Shown here: positions 62,530 to 64,000 of the stretch, in pieces | Position numbering within the stretch: position 1 is the stretch's first letter | Layout of the letters: the number at the start of each line of letters is the position of its first letter | DNA from: JBFJKD01 sp038106145 | GTDB taxonomy: Bacteria; Pseudomonadota; Gammaproteobacteria; Pseudomonadales; Porticoccaceae | DNA length: 64,000 bases | Assembly (NCBI GenBank): GCA_038106145.1 | Contig: JAYODD010000007.1 | Coordinates: forward strand, 62,001-126,000 | Direction of reading: 5' to 3' | Position numbers and translations under genes: made by a program | Notes under the pieces: model-generated | What the model saw: the letters and a program-made list of their open reading frames with translations, nothing else | Told to the model about the DNA's origin: nothing | The model's database searches: none

Positions 62530-63528
62530 GTGAGCGCCACAGGCGCCGGGGCGCGCCCTCTGGTTTTGTTTCTAATGGGTCCAACGGCGTCGGGTAAAAC
62601 CGATCTGGCGCTGGCTTTGCGCGACCATTCACCGGTGGAATTAATCAGCGTCGATTCAGCGCAAATTTATCGTGGCATGGACATCGGCACCGCCAAACCC
62701 GACGCGGAGACGTTAGCGCGGCATCCCCATCGTTTAATCGACATTCGCGACCCGGCGGACCCTTATTCCGTGGCCGATTTTGTGGTGGACGCGCACCGCG
62801 AGATCGCGGATATCCGCGCCCACGGAAAAACCCCGCTATTGGTGGGAGGCTCCATGCTTTATTTCCGCGCGCTGCTTGATGGTCTGGCTGAATTACCCGC
62901 GCCGAACCCGCAAATACGTGCGCAGATTGCCCGCGAGGCTGAGGAACGGGGTTGGCCTGCCCTGCATGCCCGATTGGCCCAGGTCGATCCCGAAAGTGCT
63001 GCCAGCTTTCATCCCAATCATTCCCGGCGCATTCAACGGGCGTTGGAGGTTTATCTCACCACGGGCCGGTCCCTGACAGCCTTGCATCAGGAACAACTGC
63101 GCTGCGGTAAGGGCACAGCCGCTCTTACCGACACCCATAGAGTGCTGGCCTGCGCGCTGTCGGGAGGCTCACGGGCCAATTTGCATCTGCGCATTGCCCG
63201 GCGCTTCGCATTTATGCTGGAGCACGGCCTGGTGGAGGAAGTGGCGACACTGCGCGACCGGGGTGATCTGTCACCCGCCTCCAGCGCCATGCGCGCCGCC
63301 GGTTATGGGCAGCTGTGGTCATATCTCGAGGGTGATTGCGACTATCAAACGGCAGTTGAGAGGGGAGTGATCGCCACCCGGCAACTGGCCAAGCGGCAGC
63401 TCACCTGGTTGCGTAATTGGCCCAATTTGCACTGGCTGGATGTCGAAACCCCAGGGGAGGGCTTGCCGTCGCCGTCACAAATTTTGGTTAATTACTTGAA
63501 AATTTTGGAAAAAGAGGCCATATACTAA
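62530..63528 (+). CDS. miaA: tRNA dimethylallyltransferase MiaA
   Basis: 332 residues. The P-loop is FLMGPTASGKTDLALAL, with ELISVDSAQIYRGMDIGTAKP, HRLIDIRDPADPYSVADF and VGGSMLYFRALLDG. It adds dimethylallyl to A37 of tRNAs reading UNN codons. The GTG start abuts the mutL stop directly (TGAGTG), behind a GGGGGCGCTGA region. Relatives usually read IRAVGYRQVW where this has MRAAGYGQLW. Confidence 0.96.
   Translation: MSATGAGARPLVLFLMGPTASGKTDLALALRDHSPVELISVDSAQIYRGMDIGTAKPDAETLARHPHRLIDIRDPADPYSVADFVVDAHREIADIRAHGKTPLLVGGSMLYFRALLDGLAELPAPNPQIRAQIAREAEERGWPALHARLAQVDPESAASFHPNHSRRIQRALEVYLTTGRSLTALHQEQLRCGKGTAALTDTHRVLACALSGGSRANLHLRIARRFAFMLEHGLVEEVATLRDRGDLSPASSAMRAAGYGQLWSYLEGDCDYQTAVERGVIATRQLAKRQLTWLRNWPNLHWLDVETPGEGLPSPSQILVNYLKILEKEAIY
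63496..63526 (+). promoter_or_regulatory. Possible hfq promoter at the end of miaA
   Basis: TTGAAA (63496-63501) and TATACT (63521-63526) are separated by 19 bp, slightly long. The -10 overlaps the miaA stop codon region. About 120 bp of AT-rich leader follows before hfq. Confidence 0.4.
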
Positions 63529-63648
63529 ACTCACGGCCGATAGTATCATAGCCGGCCCAGGCGATGTGTCGTTGAATCTGGCGCTTTAACCTTATGGTTT
63601 TATTGAATATTTAATTTTTTTGGTTTCTTAACACGAAGGAGAATAACG

Positions 63649-63924
63649 ATGTCAAAAGGGCATAATTTACAAGACCCTTTCTTGAACGTACTGCGCAAGG
63701 AACGGATCCCTGTCTCTATTTTTCTCGTCAATGGCATCAAATTGCAGGGCCAGGTCGAGTCGTTTGATCAGTTTGTCGTACTGCTCAAGAATACTGTCAG
63801 CCAGATGGTCTACAAGCACGCGATATCCACGGTCGTGCCATCCCGTCCCGTCAAGTTGCCCATGGCTGTGCCGCCGTCTGGAGACGGGGACAGTGAGTAT
63901 GGCGACGAGGATCAGGGAGGCTGA
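63649..63924 (+). CDS. hfq: RNA chaperone Hfq
   Basis: 91 residues. Sm1 includes LQDPFLNVLRKERIPVSIFL and NGIKLQGQVESFDQFVVLL; Sm2 is MVYKHAISTVVPSRPV. The tail is short and acidic (DGDSEYGDEDQGG), as in Pseudomonas rather than the long E. coli tail. It binds small RNAs and mRNAs as a hexamer. GAAGGAG lies 7-8 bp before the ATG. Its last codons contain the ribosome site of hflX. Confidence 0.98.
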   Translation: MSKGHNLQDPFLNVLRKERIPVSIFLVNGIKLQGQVESFDQFVVLLKNTVSQMVYKHAISTVVPSRPVKLPMAVPPSGDGDSEYGDEDQGG

Positions 63925-64000
63925 TTGTTTTTTGAGCGCCCGGATTCCGGTGAACTCGCCATCCTGGTACACCTCGATATCGCCAGTGAGCGGGAACCGG
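63925..64000 (+). CDS. hflX: GTPase HflX, N-terminal fragment (cut by window edge)
   Basis: 25 codons are visible from TTG 63925, directly after the hfq stop, reading FFERPDSGELAILVHLDIAS. This is the HflX N-terminal pattern (a Phe-Glu-Arg start, then AILVHL). AGGGAGG at 63914-63920 inside the hfq tail is the ribosome site. HflX follows hfq in nearly all gammaproteobacteria; it is a ribosome-rescuing GTPase. The rest lies outside the window. Confidence 0.85.
   Translation, partial: MFFERPDSGELAILVHLDIASEREP

Overview
The window is a piece of a draft chromosome (three 10-N scaffold gaps) from a free-living, Gram-negative gammaproteobacterium. Pseudomonas-like and Cellvibrionales-like arrangements point to the Pseudomonadales/Cellvibrionales side of the class: rpsU-yqeY-dnaG-rpoD divergent from tsaD, the uvrA / MFS / ssb neighbourhood, fabA-fabB, ispB divergent from rplU-rpmA-obg-proB, and the tsaE-amiB-mutL-miaA-hfq-hflX superoperon. 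Genus assignment is not possible from sequence reading alone.

Layout. 1-8717: a six-gene catabolic operon resembling the acyclic terpene utilisation (Atu) pathway: biotin-dependent acyl-CoA carboxylase beta (cut by the window edge) and alpha subunits, hydratase, AtuA-type DUF1446 protein, acyl-CoA synthetase and acyl-CoA dehydrogenase. 8807-10906: a Prx5-type peroxiredoxin, mtgA and an AhpD-like protein. 11010-14980: an AT-richer accessory stretch holding an uncharacterised exported protein, a glycosyltransferase between two scaffold gaps, a frameshifted PP-loop ATPase gene and a polysaccharide pyruvyl transferase. 15079-18125: LPS core genes waaP, waaG, galE. 18341-19069: a stand-alone MBL protein with a flavodiiron-type metal site. 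19157-24274: tRNA-Ile2 and the macromolecular synthesis operon. 24494-26425: tsaD, folB, folK. 26534-32042: hsp20 with a sigma-32 promoter, pteridine reductase-like SDR, cca, uvrA. 32402-34936: an overlapping three-gene PAP2 / glycosyltransferase / LpxH-like module sitting between uvrA and MFS-ssb-cysC (35255-37830).

37876-45770 is the most interesting metabolic block. An iclR-led operon (iclR, enoyl-CoA hydratase/decarboxylase-like, acyl-CoA mutase large subunit, B12-binding subunit, meaB) faces a divergent DUF1302-DUF1329 pair typical of hydrophobic-substrate catabolism. The mutase keeps the carboxylate-binding Tyr and Arg of methylmalonyl-CoA mutase but has Ala in place of the Tyr before the catalytic His, which suggests a bulkier dicarboxylyl-CoA substrate. 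45929-64000 is housekeeping: fabB/fabA, pntB-pntAB-pntAA, ispB, rplU-rpmA-obg-proB, rpsT (UUG start), queG divergent from nnrDE-tsaE-amiB-mutL-miaA-hfq and the first 25 codons of hflX.

Main anomalies: tsaD lacks the conserved LLVSGGHT segment through an exact eight-codon in-frame deletion; the acyl-CoA dehydrogenase has Asp at the catalytic Glu position; a G7 run breaks the PP-loop gene inside its nucleotide-binding motif; and short tandem duplications occur in rpoD, beside rpoD, in a glycosyltransferase gene and upstream of uvrA. No CRISPR array, complete insertion sequence, prophage or rRNA gene was seen.
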